Shown here piece after piece: positions 8,879 to 18,300 of a stretch of 64,000 bases of DNA. How positions within the stretch are numbered: position 1 is the stretch's first letter; each line of letters begins with the position of its first letter. The DNA is from JBJXHN01 sp046233135 (GTDB lineage: Bacteria; Pseudomonadota; Alphaproteobacteria; Rhodospirillales; Rhodospirillaceae). Both the position numbers and the translations under genes were made by a program. Below the pieces are notes generated by a model. The model worked only from the letters and a program-made list of their open reading frames with translations. It was not told the origin of the DNA and searched no databases. Where the stretch lies: assembly GCA_046233135.1 (NCBI GenBank), contig JBJXHN010000003.1:124001-188000 (forward strand), given 5' to 3'.

Positions 8879-9616
8879 TCAGCAGCCGGCGGCAGCCCGC
8901 CGGGCTTCGGAGATATCGGTGACCGGCAGATGGATGCCGCATTCGGTCTTCTGCCCCCCGGCCCAGCGGCCGGCGCGGAAGCCTTCCCCGGCGGCCGGAC
9001 GGCTGGTGCAGGGCATGCAGCCGACCGACGGAAAGCCATCGTCCCACAGCGGGTGGCGCGGCAGGTCATGGGTGGTGTGATAGGCCTCCACCATATCCTC
9101 GTCCCAACCGGCGAGCGGGGTGTACTTGACCATGAAGCCATCGGCTTCCACCACCGGCATGGCCGCACGATCCCCGCCGTGGTGGCCTTTGCGGCCGTTG
9201 ATCCAGGCATCGAAGTCTTCCAGCGCCAGACGCAGGGGCAGCACCTTGCGCAGGAAGCAGCAGCGATCAGCGTCCCGGTTGAACAGCAGCATGTCCGGGT
9301 CTTCCGCGGCGATGCGCGGGTCGGGCTTCAGGCTGCGCACATCGGTCAGCCCCAGCCGCTCGGTCATGCGATCGCGGTAGCGCAGGGTCTCGCCGTACAG
9401 CCGGCCAGTGTCCAGGAACAGCACCGGCGTGGAGGCATCGATATTCGCCACCATGTTCAGCAGCACCGCCGATTCCGTGCCGAAGGACGACACCAGGGCG
9501 ATGCGGCCCTTGAACTGGCCGCCGATGGCATCGGCCAGGATGGCCTCGGCCGTGCTGCTGGCATAGCGGTCCGTCAAGGCTTCGATGGTCGGAGAGAGAT
9601 CGACTTCCGCGGTCAT
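8879..9616 (-). CDS. cysH: Phosphoadenylyl/adenylyl-sulfate reductase (CysH)
   Basis: This enzyme reduces activated sulfate to sulfite using thioredoxin in the cytosol. At 245 residues it shows the nucleotide-binding SSFGTESAVLL segment (43-53), a CC pair at 119-120, CxxC at 200-203 (SVGCMPCT) and the catalytic Cys226 in KTECGIHLP. The four extra cysteines are those that bind a [4Fe-4S] cluster in APS-type reductases, so adenosine 5'-phosphosulfate (APS) rather than PAPS is the likely substrate. It overlaps the upstream DUF934 gene by 4 bases (ATGA), indicating translational coupling. It is the last gene of the operon. Confidence 0.93.
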   Translation of the reverse strand: MTAEVDLSPTIEALTDRYASSTAEAILADAIGGQFKGRIALVSSFGTESAVLLNMVANIDASTPVLFLDTGRLYGETLRYRDRMTERLGLTDVRSLKPDPRIAAEDPDMLLFNRDADRCCFLRKVLPLRLALEDFDAWINGRKGHHGGDRAAMPVVEADGFMVKYTPLAGWDEDMVEAYHTTHDLPRHPLWDDGFPSVGCMPCTSRPAAGEGFRAGRWAGGQKTECGIHLPVTDISEARRAAAGC

Positions 9617-10164
9617 GCCACCTTTCCTTCCTTGCCCGAGGCACCCGTTTCGCCGGCGTGGCGAGCGGTCCAGACGGCGCGGCGGCCGTCGGATGCGTGT
9701 TGATAGACGTGGCTGTAGCGGCTCAGTGCCTTTTCCACCGCCGCCTCGCCGAGGTCGCGGCGAGAGTCCACGCTGCTGAAGCCGCAGCGGGCCATCAGCG
9801 CCACCTGGTCGATCACCGCATCGCCCAGCGCCCGCAGCTCGCCCTTGTAGCCGTGGCGGTCGCGCAGCAGGCGGGCTACCGAATAGGCGCGGCCATCGGC
9901 GAACTTGGGGAACTGCAAGGCGATCACCGGCAGGGTGGCGACGGCCTCCTCCAGTCGCTCGCCGAAGTCTTCCGGCCCCTGGTCGGAGGCCAGCCAGACG
10001 CCCACCTGGTCCATGCCCCGCTGCTGGGCGAGGTTCGCCCCTTCCGCCAGCCAGCGGGCCAGCGGCAGCAGCACCCGGCCCTCGGCCGCGGGGGCGTCGT
10101 CATCGGCGGCCACCTGAAGCCAGGTGTCGGCGGGACGGACGGGGGTTTCGAGCCTAAGCGCCAT
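9613..10164 (-). CDS. DUF934 domain protein of the cys operon
   Basis: This 183-residue protein of the DUF934 family is typically encoded between sulfite reductase and cysH in Proteobacteria. It lacks an obvious cofactor motif; conserved-looking segments include GVWLASDQGPEDFGERL, IALQFPKFADGRAYS and RLLRDRHGYKGELRALGD. The gene overlaps cysI by 11 bases upstream and cysH by 4 bases downstream, so it is co-translated with both. A helper or electron-transfer role in sulfite reduction is assumed only from this constant context. Confidence 0.87.
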   Translation of the reverse strand: MALRLETPVRPADTWLQVAADDDAPAAEGRVLLPLARWLAEGANLAQQRGMDQVGVWLASDQGPEDFGERLEEAVATLPVIALQFPKFADGRAYSVARLLRDRHGYKGELRALGDAVIDQVALMARCGFSSVDSRRDLGEAAVEKALSRYSHVYQHASDGRRAVWTARHAGETGASGKEGKVA

Positions 10165-11812
10165 AGAGGGCCTCCTTGAACGGGGTCATGCCGACCCGGC
10201 GGTAGGTGTCGATGAAGGGTTCTTCCTGGCCGGAACGCTGGGCCAGATAGGTGTTCACCACGATTTCGATGGCATCGACGATGCCGTCCGCCGAAAAGCC
10301 CCGGCCGGTGGAATCACCGATGGAGGCCGTTTCGTCGGCCGCGCCGCCCAGCACCAGCTGGTAGGCTTCGTTGCCGCCCTTCTCCAGCCCCAGGATGCCG
10401 ATGTTGCCGGCATGGTGGTGGCCACAGGCGTTGATGCAGCCGCTGATGTTCAGGGTGATCCGGCCGATGTCGAGCACCCGCTGGCGGTCGGCGAAGCGTT
10501 CGCTGATCGCCTGGGCGATGGGGATCGACCGTGCCGTGGCCAGGGCGCAGTAATCCAGTCCGGGGCAGGCGATGATATCGCCCATGTGGCCGACGTTGGC
10601 CACTTCCAGGCCCACCGCTTCCAGGGCGTGCCACAGGGCCTTCAGCTGGTCCACCCGCACGTCGGGCAGCAGCAGGTTCTGTTCGTGGGTCACCCGGATC
10701 TGGCCGCCGGCGTAGCGGTCGGCGAGGTCGGCCACCGCATCCATCTCGTCGGCGCTGGCGTCACCGGGGATGCCCCCCACCGGCTTCAGCGAGATGGTCA
10801 CGGCCGCATAGCCCGGCTGTTTGTGGCTGTGCACGTTGGCGTGCAGCCAGGCGGCAAAGGCCGGATCGGCGGCGCGGTCGGCCTCCAGCTGCCGGGCCGC
10901 CTCGGCCGGTACGGCCGCGTAGTCGGGCGGCGCGAAATAGGCCGTGATACGGTCCACTTCACTGTCGGGCACGTCCACCGTGACCCGCTCCATGGCCTGC
11001 CATTCGGCTTCCACGGCGTCGCGGAAGCCCTGTTCGCCAAGGGTGTCCACCAGGATCTTGATGCGGGCCTTGTACTTGTTGGCGCGGTTGCCGGCGCGGT
11101 TATAGACCCGCAGCACCGCTTCCAGGTAGCTGAGCAGATGTTCCTTGGGCAGGTGTTCGCGGATCAGCCGGGCCAGACGCGGGGTGCGGCCCATGCCGCC
11201 GCCCACATAGACGTTGAAGCCCACGGTGCCGTCCGGGCCGGCCACCAGATGCAGGCCAATATCGTGGAACTGCACGGCCGCCCGATCCGTCACCGCACCG
11301 GTCACCGCCATCTTGAACTTGCGCGGCAGGTAGGTGAATTCCGGGTGGAAGGTGGACCACTGACGGATCAGCTCGCACCAGGGCCGGGGATCTTCCACCT
11401 CGTCCCCCGCCACGCCGGCCAGCGGATCGCTGGTGGTGTTGCGGATGCAGTTGCCGCTGGTCTGGATGGCGTGCATCTCCACCTCGGCCAGTTCTTCCAG
11501 CACCTTCGGAATATCCTTCAGGGCCGGCCAGTTGTACTGGATGTTCTGGCGGGTGGTGAAATGGCCATAGCCCCGGTCATAGGTGCGGGCGATATGGGCA
11601 AGCTTGCGCATCTGCACACTGTTCAGCTCGCCATAGGGCACGGCGACGCGCAGCATATAGGCGTGCAGCTGCAGATAGACGCCGTTCATCAGGCGCAGCG
11701 GCTTGAACACCTCTTCGTCGATCTCGCCGGACAGGCGACGGTCTACCTGGTCGCGGAAGTCGGCCACCCGGTCGGCGACGATGGCGGCGTCGAATTCGTC
11801 GTAACGGTACAT
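10154..11812 (-). CDS. cysI: Assimilatory sulfite (nitrite/sulfite) reductase, siroheme-[4Fe-4S] type
   Basis: This 552-residue enzyme performs the six-electron reduction of sulfite to sulfide. The coupled [4Fe-4S]-siroheme ligands are visible as ACPGLDYC (Cys-x5-Cys) and SGCINACGHHH (Cys-x3-Cys). The substrate-side basic motif TTRQNIQYNWP lies in the N-terminal half, and the GDEVEDPRPW region follows. The start at ATG 11812 (MYRYDEFDAAIV) is fixed by overlap with the DUF2849 stop (TGATG). Nitrite is an alternative substrate of the family, but the operon with cysG and cysH points to sulfite. Confidence 0.93.
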   Translation of the reverse strand: MYRYDEFDAAIVADRVADFRDQVDRRLSGEIDEEVFKPLRLMNGVYLQLHAYMLRVAVPYGELNSVQMRKLAHIARTYDRGYGHFTTRQNIQYNWPALKDIPKVLEELAEVEMHAIQTSGNCIRNTTSDPLAGVAGDEVEDPRPWCELIRQWSTFHPEFTYLPRKFKMAVTGAVTDRAAVQFHDIGLHLVAGPDGTVGFNVYVGGGMGRTPRLARLIREHLPKEHLLSYLEAVLRVYNRAGNRANKYKARIKILVDTLGEQGFRDAVEAEWQAMERVTVDVPDSEVDRITAYFAPPDYAAVPAEAARQLEADRAADPAFAAWLHANVHSHKQPGYAAVTISLKPVGGIPGDASADEMDAVADLADRYAGGQIRVTHEQNLLLPDVRVDQLKALWHALEAVGLEVANVGHMGDIIACPGLDYCALATARSIPIAQAISERFADRQRVLDIGRITLNISGCINACGHHHAGNIGILGLEKGGNEAYQLVLGGAADETASIGDSTGRGFSADGIVDAIEIVVNTYLAQRSGQEEPFIDTYRRVGMTPFKEALYGA

Positions 11813-12114
11813 CAGGCGGTCTCCGAAAGCGGGCGGGCGAGGTCGGGGCGGACCGTCGGACCGGTGGCGCGGATACGCTCGCGCAGGTGATCGGGGCGGG
11901 TTTCCGCGTCGGACAGCGGGAAGGCATAGGGGCCGACCACTTCGGTGGCCTCCTGCGCCATGGCCTCGGCCAGCGCGGTCTCCAGGGGGGTGCCCTCGTA
12001 AACGGCGGCCTTGGCGAAATCGGTGGTCCATTGACCGTCGGCGGCGCGGAAGACGACGACCCCATCGGTCAGGCGGTTGGCGGTGATGACCTGTTGCTGG
12101 GCCTTTTTCGGCAT
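11812..12114 (-). CDS. DUF2849 domain protein of the cys operon
   Basis: This is a 100-residue protein of the DUF2849 family, found in Alphaproteobacteria directly upstream of sulfite reductase. It reads as a small beta-rich domain (ITANRLTDGVVVFRAADGQW) followed by an Ala/Glu-rich helix (TALAEAMAQEA). It has no catalytic motif. Its stop overlaps the cysI start by one base. A regulatory or assembly role is possible, but nothing in the sequence shows one. Confidence 0.85.
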   Translation of the reverse strand: MPKKAQQQVITANRLTDGVVVFRAADGQWTTDFAKAAVYEGTPLETALAEAMAQEATEVVGPYAFPLSDAETRPDHLRERIRATGPTVRPDLARPLSETA

Positions 12115-12134
12115 GGCGGTCGGCTCCTACGGAA

Positions 12135-13673
12135 TTATCGGACGGCGACACCCGGGGCCACGGGGGCACCGGACGGGACAGGATCGGCGGACACCAGGGG
12201 TGCCCCGGCGAACAGCGGGGCGGGGAAGACCGCGCCGCCCGCCGCAGAGACAGCCGCGCCGGAGGCCGCCCCGGCCACCGCCCCCACGAGCAGGAGTCCG
12301 GGGCCGTCGGCCCCCTGCTCGCGGGCGCGGGAAGCCAGGGCGCCCAGCGCATCCAGACGGCCGGACAGCACGAACTGTTCCGGACGGCTGGCATTCATGA
12401 CGACCGCCACCGGCGTTTTCGCCGCCAGACCGCCGTCGATCAAGCCTTGCGCCGTTTCCTCGGCGCGGGTCAGGCCCATGTAGATGGCAATGGTACCCCC
12501 GGTGCGGGCCAGGGCGCCCCAGTCCGTGCCGGACCCGGTGCCCGCTTCCTTGCCCGGCGCATCGGCGCGGCGGTGGGCGGTCACGAATGTCAGGCTGTGG
12601 GCATGATCGCGATGGGTCAGCGAGATCCCCGCCGCCGCAGCAGCAGCCGAGGCGGCCGTGATGCCGGGCACCACCGCGTGGGGTATGCCGGCCTCGGCCA
12701 GCACCGCCAGTTCCTCGCCCAGCCGGCCGAAGATCGCCGGGTCGCCGCCCTTCAGCCGCACCACCGTGCGCCCGCCCGAGGCCATGCGCACCAGCAGCGC
12801 GCCGATGTCCGCCTGGGGCATGGAATGGTGGCCCTTGCGCTTGCCCACGTAGATACGCGACGCGTCCCGGCGGGCCAGCTCCAGCACCCCTTCGCCCACC
12901 AGGTCGTCATAGACGATGACATCGGCGGTCTGCAACAGCCGTTGGGCCTTCAGGGTCAACAGATCCGGATCGCCGGGACCGGCGCCGACCAGATGCACAG
13001 TGCCCGGTTCTTCCGTCGCCTCGCGCCCCAGAGCCGACGTGCGGTTCAGCAGCCGCAGCACGGCAGCACGGGCCTTGGGCTCGTCGCCTTCCAGGGCCAG
13101 ACGGGCGGCATCGCCGTCCAGCAGCCGTTCCCAGAAGCGGCGGCGCTGATCGCCGTCGGGCAAGGTGCGGGCGACGGTGGCGCGGAATCCTTCGGCCATC
13201 CGCGCCAGGGTACCCAGGCGCGAGGGCAGCAGGCGGTCGATGGCTGCACGCACCCGCCGGGCCAGCACGGGAGCCGCACCGCCGGTGCCGATGGCAACGA
13301 TCACCGGATCACGGTCGACGATGGCCGGGGTGGTGAAGTCGCACAGCGCCGGCCGGTCCACGGCGTTGACCAGCACCCCGGCCTTGGCCGCTTCGGCCAC
13401 CACCGCCGCGTCCTGGCCGGCGTCACCGGTGGCCGTATAGGCCAGGCGGACGCCGTCCAGATCGGCGGGAGCAAAGGGGCGAGGCACATGGGTCACGGCG
13501 GGCTCTAGCAACAGGGACGCCATCTCGGCAGAGACGGCAGAAGTCTCGGCTACGATCCGCAGGTGCGCGCCGGCCTTCAGGGCCAGACGGGCCTTCGCGG
13601 CAGCGGCAGGGGTGCCGCCGGCAATCAGTACGGAACGACCGCGCAGGGTCACGAAAACTGGCAGGCTTTCCAC
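12135..13673 (-). CDS. cysG: Siroheme synthase CysG (bifunctional)
   Basis: This 512-residue fusion makes siroheme for the sulfite reductase encoded downstream. The N-terminal part (about 1-200) is precorrin-2 dehydrogenase/ferrochelatase, starting with the Rossmann segment SVLIAGGTPAAAAKARLALK and containing the NAVDRPALCDF motif. From about residue 225 follows uroporphyrinogen-III methyltransferase with VHLVGAGPGDPDLLTLKA, VRLKGGDPAIFGR and VVPGITAASAAAA. The start is GTG at 13673 with AGGAG 8 bases upstream. An Ala/Pro-rich tail of about 45 residues extends beyond the usual end. It is the first gene of the operon. Confidence 0.93.
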   Translation of the reverse strand: MESLPVFVTLRGRSVLIAGGTPAAAAKARLALKAGAHLRIVAETSAVSAEMASLLLEPAVTHVPRPFAPADLDGVRLAYTATGDAGQDAAVVAEAAKAGVLVNAVDRPALCDFTTPAIVDRDPVIVAIGTGGAAPVLARRVRAAIDRLLPSRLGTLARMAEGFRATVARTLPDGDQRRRFWERLLDGDAARLALEGDEPKARAAVLRLLNRTSALGREATEEPGTVHLVGAGPGDPDLLTLKAQRLLQTADVIVYDDLVGEGVLELARRDASRIYVGKRKGHHSMPQADIGALLVRMASGGRTVVRLKGGDPAIFGRLGEELAVLAEAGIPHAVVPGITAASAAAAAAGISLTHRDHAHSLTFVTAHRRADAPGKEAGTGSGTDWGALARTGGTIAIYMGLTRAEETAQGLIDGGLAAKTPVAVVMNASRPEQFVLSGRLDALGALASRAREQGADGPGLLLVGAVAGAASGAAVSAAGGAVFPAPLFAGAPLVSADPVPSGAPVAPGVAVR

Positions 13674-13793
13674 GGGTCCGTCTCCTTACCCGATGGTGGG
13701 GCGCGCCTTGGGGGGACGCGCAGTCCGGTATTCCTGGGGTGGCGGGGGGATCCGGGGGCGCCGCGGCGCCGCTCCCTGAATGGTGTCCGCCAG

Positions 13794-13870
13794 TCGCCGG
13801 TTTCCGCCGGCGCGGTGCTATTCGCCGGTTTCCGCCGGCGCGATCCTATCCGCCGGGCCTAGCCGGCGCG
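13794..13870. repeat. Three imperfect 28-bp GC-rich repeats
   Basis: Two identical 21-bp units (13794-13814 and 13822-13842, beginning TCGCCGG) recur with a 28-bp period. A diverged third unit follows at about 13849-13870. Each unit contains GCCGG and CCGGC as potential hairpin arms. They lie in the presumed 5' leader of cysG. Confidence 0.55.
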
Positions 13871-14069
13871 ACAACATCGCCGGGGACACATTCGCCGCAT
13901 CGGGCGCGGGTCCGTCATCCCCCCGACAGTAAACGGCATCAGGCCGGTCGGCATGGTGGTCATCGTGCGTCCCTTCCTTTCCGTTGGTGTCGATGGCGTC
14001 GCTGATGGGTTCTTAAATAACACTCATTTTTCAAAGGTCAAGAAAATAAAAACACACGGATTATGTGTT

Positions 14070-14094
14070 ATAAAATAATTTCACATTATTTTAT
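14070..14094. promoter_or_regulatory. AT-rich perfect palindrome upstream of the cys operon
   Basis: Arms ATAAAATAAT and ATTATTTTAT are perfectly complementary around a 5-base spacer, in a region otherwise unlike the GC-rich surroundings. The size and symmetry suit a dimeric repressor or activator. The regulator is unknown; the divergent TetR protein is one candidate. Confidence 0.45.
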
Positions 14095-14331
14095 GCGTGA
14101 ATATGGACATTCCCGACGGTTTTCCGGAAATGTGACGGAATTTGGTCCGTAAAATCGTTTTCATGTCTCCGAGCAAGCCAAAGACCGCCAGATCATATCG
14201 ACCATGAAAGAATCTCGGCTTATCCATATGGCGCCAAACCGCAATATGGATATTGCGTAAGCGATGCCACCATGGCTAGTGACCATAGACCTACCGCGTG
14301 AACAGGAATTGCCTTCTCACGCCTTATCGAG

Positions 14332-14961
14332 ATGAGTGAGGACTACACAGTGATGGCCCGGTGGAAAAGCGATGACTTGGACGCGACTGCTCTGTACAGA
14401 CGCAAGAAAGAGATGGTGATTCGCGAAGCAGCACGCGCGTTCAGTCGCAACGGATATCATGGGACGTCGCTGGAGGACATCGCCAAACAACTAGGCGTCA
14501 CGAAAGCGGCCCTGTACTACTATGTAAAAAGCAAACAGCAGATCCTCTTTGCCTGTCATGGTTTAGCGCTGGACCTTGCGGAAGCGGCACTGGAAGCGGC
14601 GGCGGAAACGCCGGGCAATGGACTCGACAAATTGACGGTGTTCACGGCGGCCTATGTGCATGCGGTGACCCAACCCTTGGGCATGGTGGTGATGCTGGAA
14701 GATGTGCACTGCCTGGAGCCGGAGCATCTGGACGTGGTGACCCGCCGCCGCCTGACGCTTTCGGATTCCCTGGAGGAGTTGATCCGCGACGGCCTGTCCG
14801 ACGGATCCATCTTCACCACGGCGCCGCCGGTGACAGCGGTTCAGCTGCTTCTGGGAGCGATTCACGCCATTCCCCGCTGGCGCCAGCAGAACACCATCCC
14901 ACCGGCCACCACCCTGGCCGACCAGTACGCCGACATGACCCGGCGCATGCTGACGGCCTGA
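14332..14961 (+). CDS. TetR/AcrR family transcriptional regulator
   Basis: This 209-residue repressor-type protein has an N-terminal helix-turn-helix at about residues 30-75 (REAARAFSRNGYHGTSLEDI then LGVTKAALYYYVKSKQQIL). The C-terminal ligand domain contains TPGNGLDKLTVFTAAYVHAV. ATG 14332 is used here; ATG 14353, preceded by GAGG, is an alternative that would remove seven residues. The ligand domain resembles those of regulators of acyl-CoA and fatty-acid metabolism, but this is weak. It is transcribed away from the cys operon and has a strong terminator of its own. Confidence 0.87.
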   Translation: MSEDYTVMARWKSDDLDATALYRRKKEMVIREAARAFSRNGYHGTSLEDIAKQLGVTKAALYYYVKSKQQILFACHGLALDLAEAALEAAAETPGNGLDKLTVFTAAYVHAVTQPLGMVVMLEDVHCLEPEHLDVVTRRRLTLSDSLEELIRDGLSDGSIFTTAPPVTAVQLLLGAIHAIPRWRQQNTIPPATTLADQYADMTRRMLTA

Positions 14962-14998
14962 TCCTCCCTTCGCTATCCTCTCCCCTCCTTCTGGAAAC

Positions 14999-15033
14999 AC
15001 ACAACGGCCGCCCCGTAAGGGCGGCCGTTGTGT
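14999..15033 (+). terminator. Strong hairpin terminator after the TetR gene
   Basis: A perfect 15-bp inverted repeat starting ACACAACGGCCGCCC has a 5-base loop and lies 38 bases past the stop codon. The 3' side is GT-rich rather than a pure T-tract. Confidence 0.65.
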
Positions 15034-15318
15034 GGTTGTGAAGGTGTGTGGAGGATTTCCGACCGGCTTTTCGGCACCGGCCGGAGGGAGCGGCGAACGA
15101 ACCGGAGCCGCGCCGCCGGTTGCCTCACCGCCCGCTTGACCGGGCGATGACACACGCAACGGTGTCGGAAAATTCGCACCTTACCGAACGCATCGGGGGT
15201 CAGGGGGACCCGCTGGTCCCCCTGCACGTCTTTCTCCTGACCTTCGTGGGGATTTGCCGCTTCGCGGCAATAGGTGGCTCCGCCGGGCAAAGGGGCAGTC
15301 GCCCCTTATGCAATCCCC
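15034..15318. other. Hairpin-rich spacer between TetR and RTX genes
   Basis: No gene is seen. The spacer separates two convergent genes and holds several short perfect hairpins, including 15201-15224 (10-bp arms, CAGGGGGACC), 15254-15270 (TTGCCGC) and 15290-15307. Confidence 0.5.
15290..15307 (-). terminator. Probable terminator of the RTX gene
   Basis: A 7-bp perfect stem, AAGGGGC and GCCCCTT, with a 4-base loop lies 11 bases beyond the RTX stop codon on the minus strand. On that strand the arm ends in a short T run. Confidence 0.45.
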
Positions 15319-18300
15319 CTACCCCGCCATGTTCATCGACGGGTCGTCGAACTGCTGCGATGCATCGTGCTGCAAGGCCTCGCCACCGCCGACATCGTCG
15401 CCCAGACCTTCGTCCTGGCCGGCTCCACCGCTCTGGCCACGGTCGTCGTCCGTGCCATCCACAATGTCCGTCCAGCTGCCCTCGTTGCCGCCGGCCATGG
15501 TCGCCCCCGGCTCGCCTTCCGCCGTCCAGTCGCCGCCCGTCAGGCCGTTGCCGCTGTCGTCCAGCACGAACAGTTCCTCCAGCGCGTCGGAATCATACTG
15601 GCCGTCGGCGAAGTGGAACTTCTCCACCCCCACAGTCGTGTCCGTGCCATCACCCCCTTCCACCGTGTGAGAGACGATAATCTCGCCGTCGTCCCCCTGC
15701 GAGAAGGTGTAGTCCTCGCGACTGCCGGAGAAGTAGGCGGTGTCGTTGCCTTCGCCACCGATCAGCAGGTCGTCGCCGGCCCCGCCCTCCAGGCGGTCAT
15801 TGCCCTCGCCACCGATCAGCGTGTCCTCGCCACCGTTGCCGTAGAGCCTGTCGTTGCCATCCCCACCGTCCAAATGGTCGTTGCCGGACTCCTCGGCCGT
15901 GGCCTCCTCCCCGCCCCAGCGCATGTCGCCGTAAAGGCTGTCGTTGCCGTCCCCGCCTTCCAGCCGGTCCGCACCGCCGCCGGCATACAGAGTGTCATTG
16001 CCGTCCTGACCCAGCAGGGTGTCGTTGCCCTCGTCGGATTGCAGCCAGTCGTTGCCGTCGCCGCCCTCCATCCAGTCATCACCGGCGTAGCCGAACATGG
16101 TGTCATTGCCGTCGTGGCCCAGCATCTGGTCGTCGGTGGTGTCGCCGCCCTTCAGCAGATCCCTTTTGTCCGTGCCCTCGATCAGGGTGTCGAAGGCATG
16201 ATCGGCGGACACGCCGGCTTCACCGCCGCTGGCCGTGGCGCTGCCATTCCCGTCACCGGCATCGGTCACCTCTTCGGTTTCGGCCAGAAGGTCGAGCAGA
16301 TCGTTCGCGCTGAAGGCCCCGTCGCTGAACTGGAAGCTCTCCGCGCCACTGATCACGTCCGTGCCATCGCGACCGGCCACCAGATCCTCGACGGTAAAGG
16401 ACCCGTCATCGTTGACCGTGATGGCATAATCCGACGCCGCGCCGGAGAAGTGCACCGTGTCGCTGCTGCCGCCGGCAAGGATGGTGTCATCGCCAGTCCC
16501 GCCGGTAAGGTCGGAGGAATGGCTGTTGCCGTCGATGGTGATGGTGTCGTCGCCCGCGCCGCCGTCCACGGTGATGCGGCTGTGTCCGTCGTCGCCGCTG
16601 ACCACGATGGCGTCATCGCCGGCCCCTGAGTCCACCACCATGCTGTTGGACCAGCCGGACCCGTTGCTTTCCATATCGATGTCGATGGTGTCGTTGCCGT
16701 CGCCGGTCTCCACATCACCGCGCTTGGCACCGTCGATGATCACCGTGCTGTCGCCGCCGTCGCCCAGCTTGACTTCGGTATGCACGAAGTTGTCGATGGT
16801 GATGTCCGATCCGCCGTCCCCCTCGGCCCGCACGCTTTTCACCGAGTTCCAGCTGTCGACGCCAATGGAGGCGCTGTCTCCGTCCATACCCACGTCCATG
16901 CGGCCGCCGAACATGGAGTACGACCCGCCCTCGGAGAAGGTATGGCTGTCGCGGCCGGCAAAATCGGGATCGGAGGTATTGCCGTCATCAATGGTCAGAA
17001 CGATGGAGCTGGGTGCGGCCGCGGCTGACGCGCCGCCGCCCAGTTGGTCTTCGGCGATGATGCTCATGGCATCCAGGTCCAGGGTGCCGTCGGCGAACTG
17101 GAACTGCTCCACCCCGTCGACCACGTCGCGGCCGTCGCGGCCTTCCACCGTATCGGTGATCGTGAAACTGCCGTCGTCATTCCGGACAATGGTGTAATCG
17201 TCCACCGAACCGGAGAACTGCACCCGGTCGGAGCCTTCGCCCCCGATCAGGGTGTCGTTGCCGTCCCTGCCCAGGATTCTGTCATCTCCGGAGGAACCGG
17301 TGATGCGGTCATTGCCGGTGCCACCGTCAATCGCGTCAATATTGGTCAGAGAGGTATCGCTGAAATCGAGATGATCGTTGGAGAAAGAGCCGGCAATCGT
17401 GTTGCTGCCCTCCCCGCCGTCGATCACTTCGACGCTGCTGCTGGGGCCGAAGTTGCGCAGGCCAATGGTGTCGTCCCCGACACCGCCCAGAATGCTGTCC
17501 ATGCCGTCGCCGCCATGAATCTGGTCGAAACCGTCGTCGGCACCGCCCACCAGGAAGGTATCGTCGCCGGCACCGCCGTTGAGGATGTCATCCCCCCCAC
17601 TACCGATGATGGTGTCGTCGCCGTGGGAGCCGAACACCCGGTCGTCACCACCCTTCGCATCGATGGTGTACGTAACGCCGTCGGTGTCGTAACCGCGAAT
17701 GTTGATGGTCTCCGACCCGTCGGTTCCTTCGATCACCACATGTGACTCGGCAGCAACCGCTTCGGCCGGCGTGTCCTCGGCGACCGCTTCGGCCGGGGTG
17801 TCCTCCGCGACCGCGTCGGCCGGCGTGTCCTCGGCAACCGCTTCGGCCGGCGTGTCCTCGGCGACCGCTTCCGCCGGGGTGTCCTCCGCGACCGCGTCGG
17901 CCGGCGTGTCCTCCGCAGCCTCTTCGGCCGGCGTGTCCTCGGCAACCGCTTCGGTCGGCGTGTCCTCGGCAACCGCTTCGGCCGGCGTGTCCTCCGCAGC
18001 CTCTTCGGCCGGCGTGTCCTCCGCAGCCTCTTCGGTCAGCGTGTCCTCGGTCACCGGGTCAAGCGCCGCCACATCGGCTTCCCACGAGTTATCCTGCTCC
18101 GGGGCCAGATCTTCTTCGGCTATCGGATCGCTCTCCCCCACCGTGGCATCCACAGGCGGGGTACTGCCTGTGACGGCTTCTGCGGTCACCGACGGAGCTG
18201 TCGGGTCCGTGGCCGGTTCCGACACCTCCGCTTCCGGCACAGTGCTTTCGCTTCCGGTCGAAGCGGCATCGGAGGCCGTCGCGTCAGGCTCGGTCGTCCC

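Larger units (their letters stand above)
13674..14331. other. 658-bp region between cysG and the TetR gene
   Basis: No convincing gene is seen. The cysG-proximal half is very GC-rich with short iterated repeats (13794-13870). The other half is markedly AT-rich (about 14015-14140) and holds a perfect 10-bp palindrome. It is the only possible promoter region for the leftward cys operon and also carries the promoter of the rightward TetR gene. Confidence 0.6.

Noticed and set aside
13794..13870. Possible CRISPR array
   Set aside because: Repeat units are adjacent with 7-base gaps and no unique spacers, and no cas gene is near.
15201..15224. 10-bp hairpin as a terminator of a specific gene
   Set aside because: It is a real inverted repeat but lies far from both stop codons and lacks a T-tract, so no gene was assigned.
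17754..18050. 27-bp repeats as CRISPR or satellite
   Set aside because: They are contiguous, in frame and encode a protein repeat in a well-supported RTX gene.
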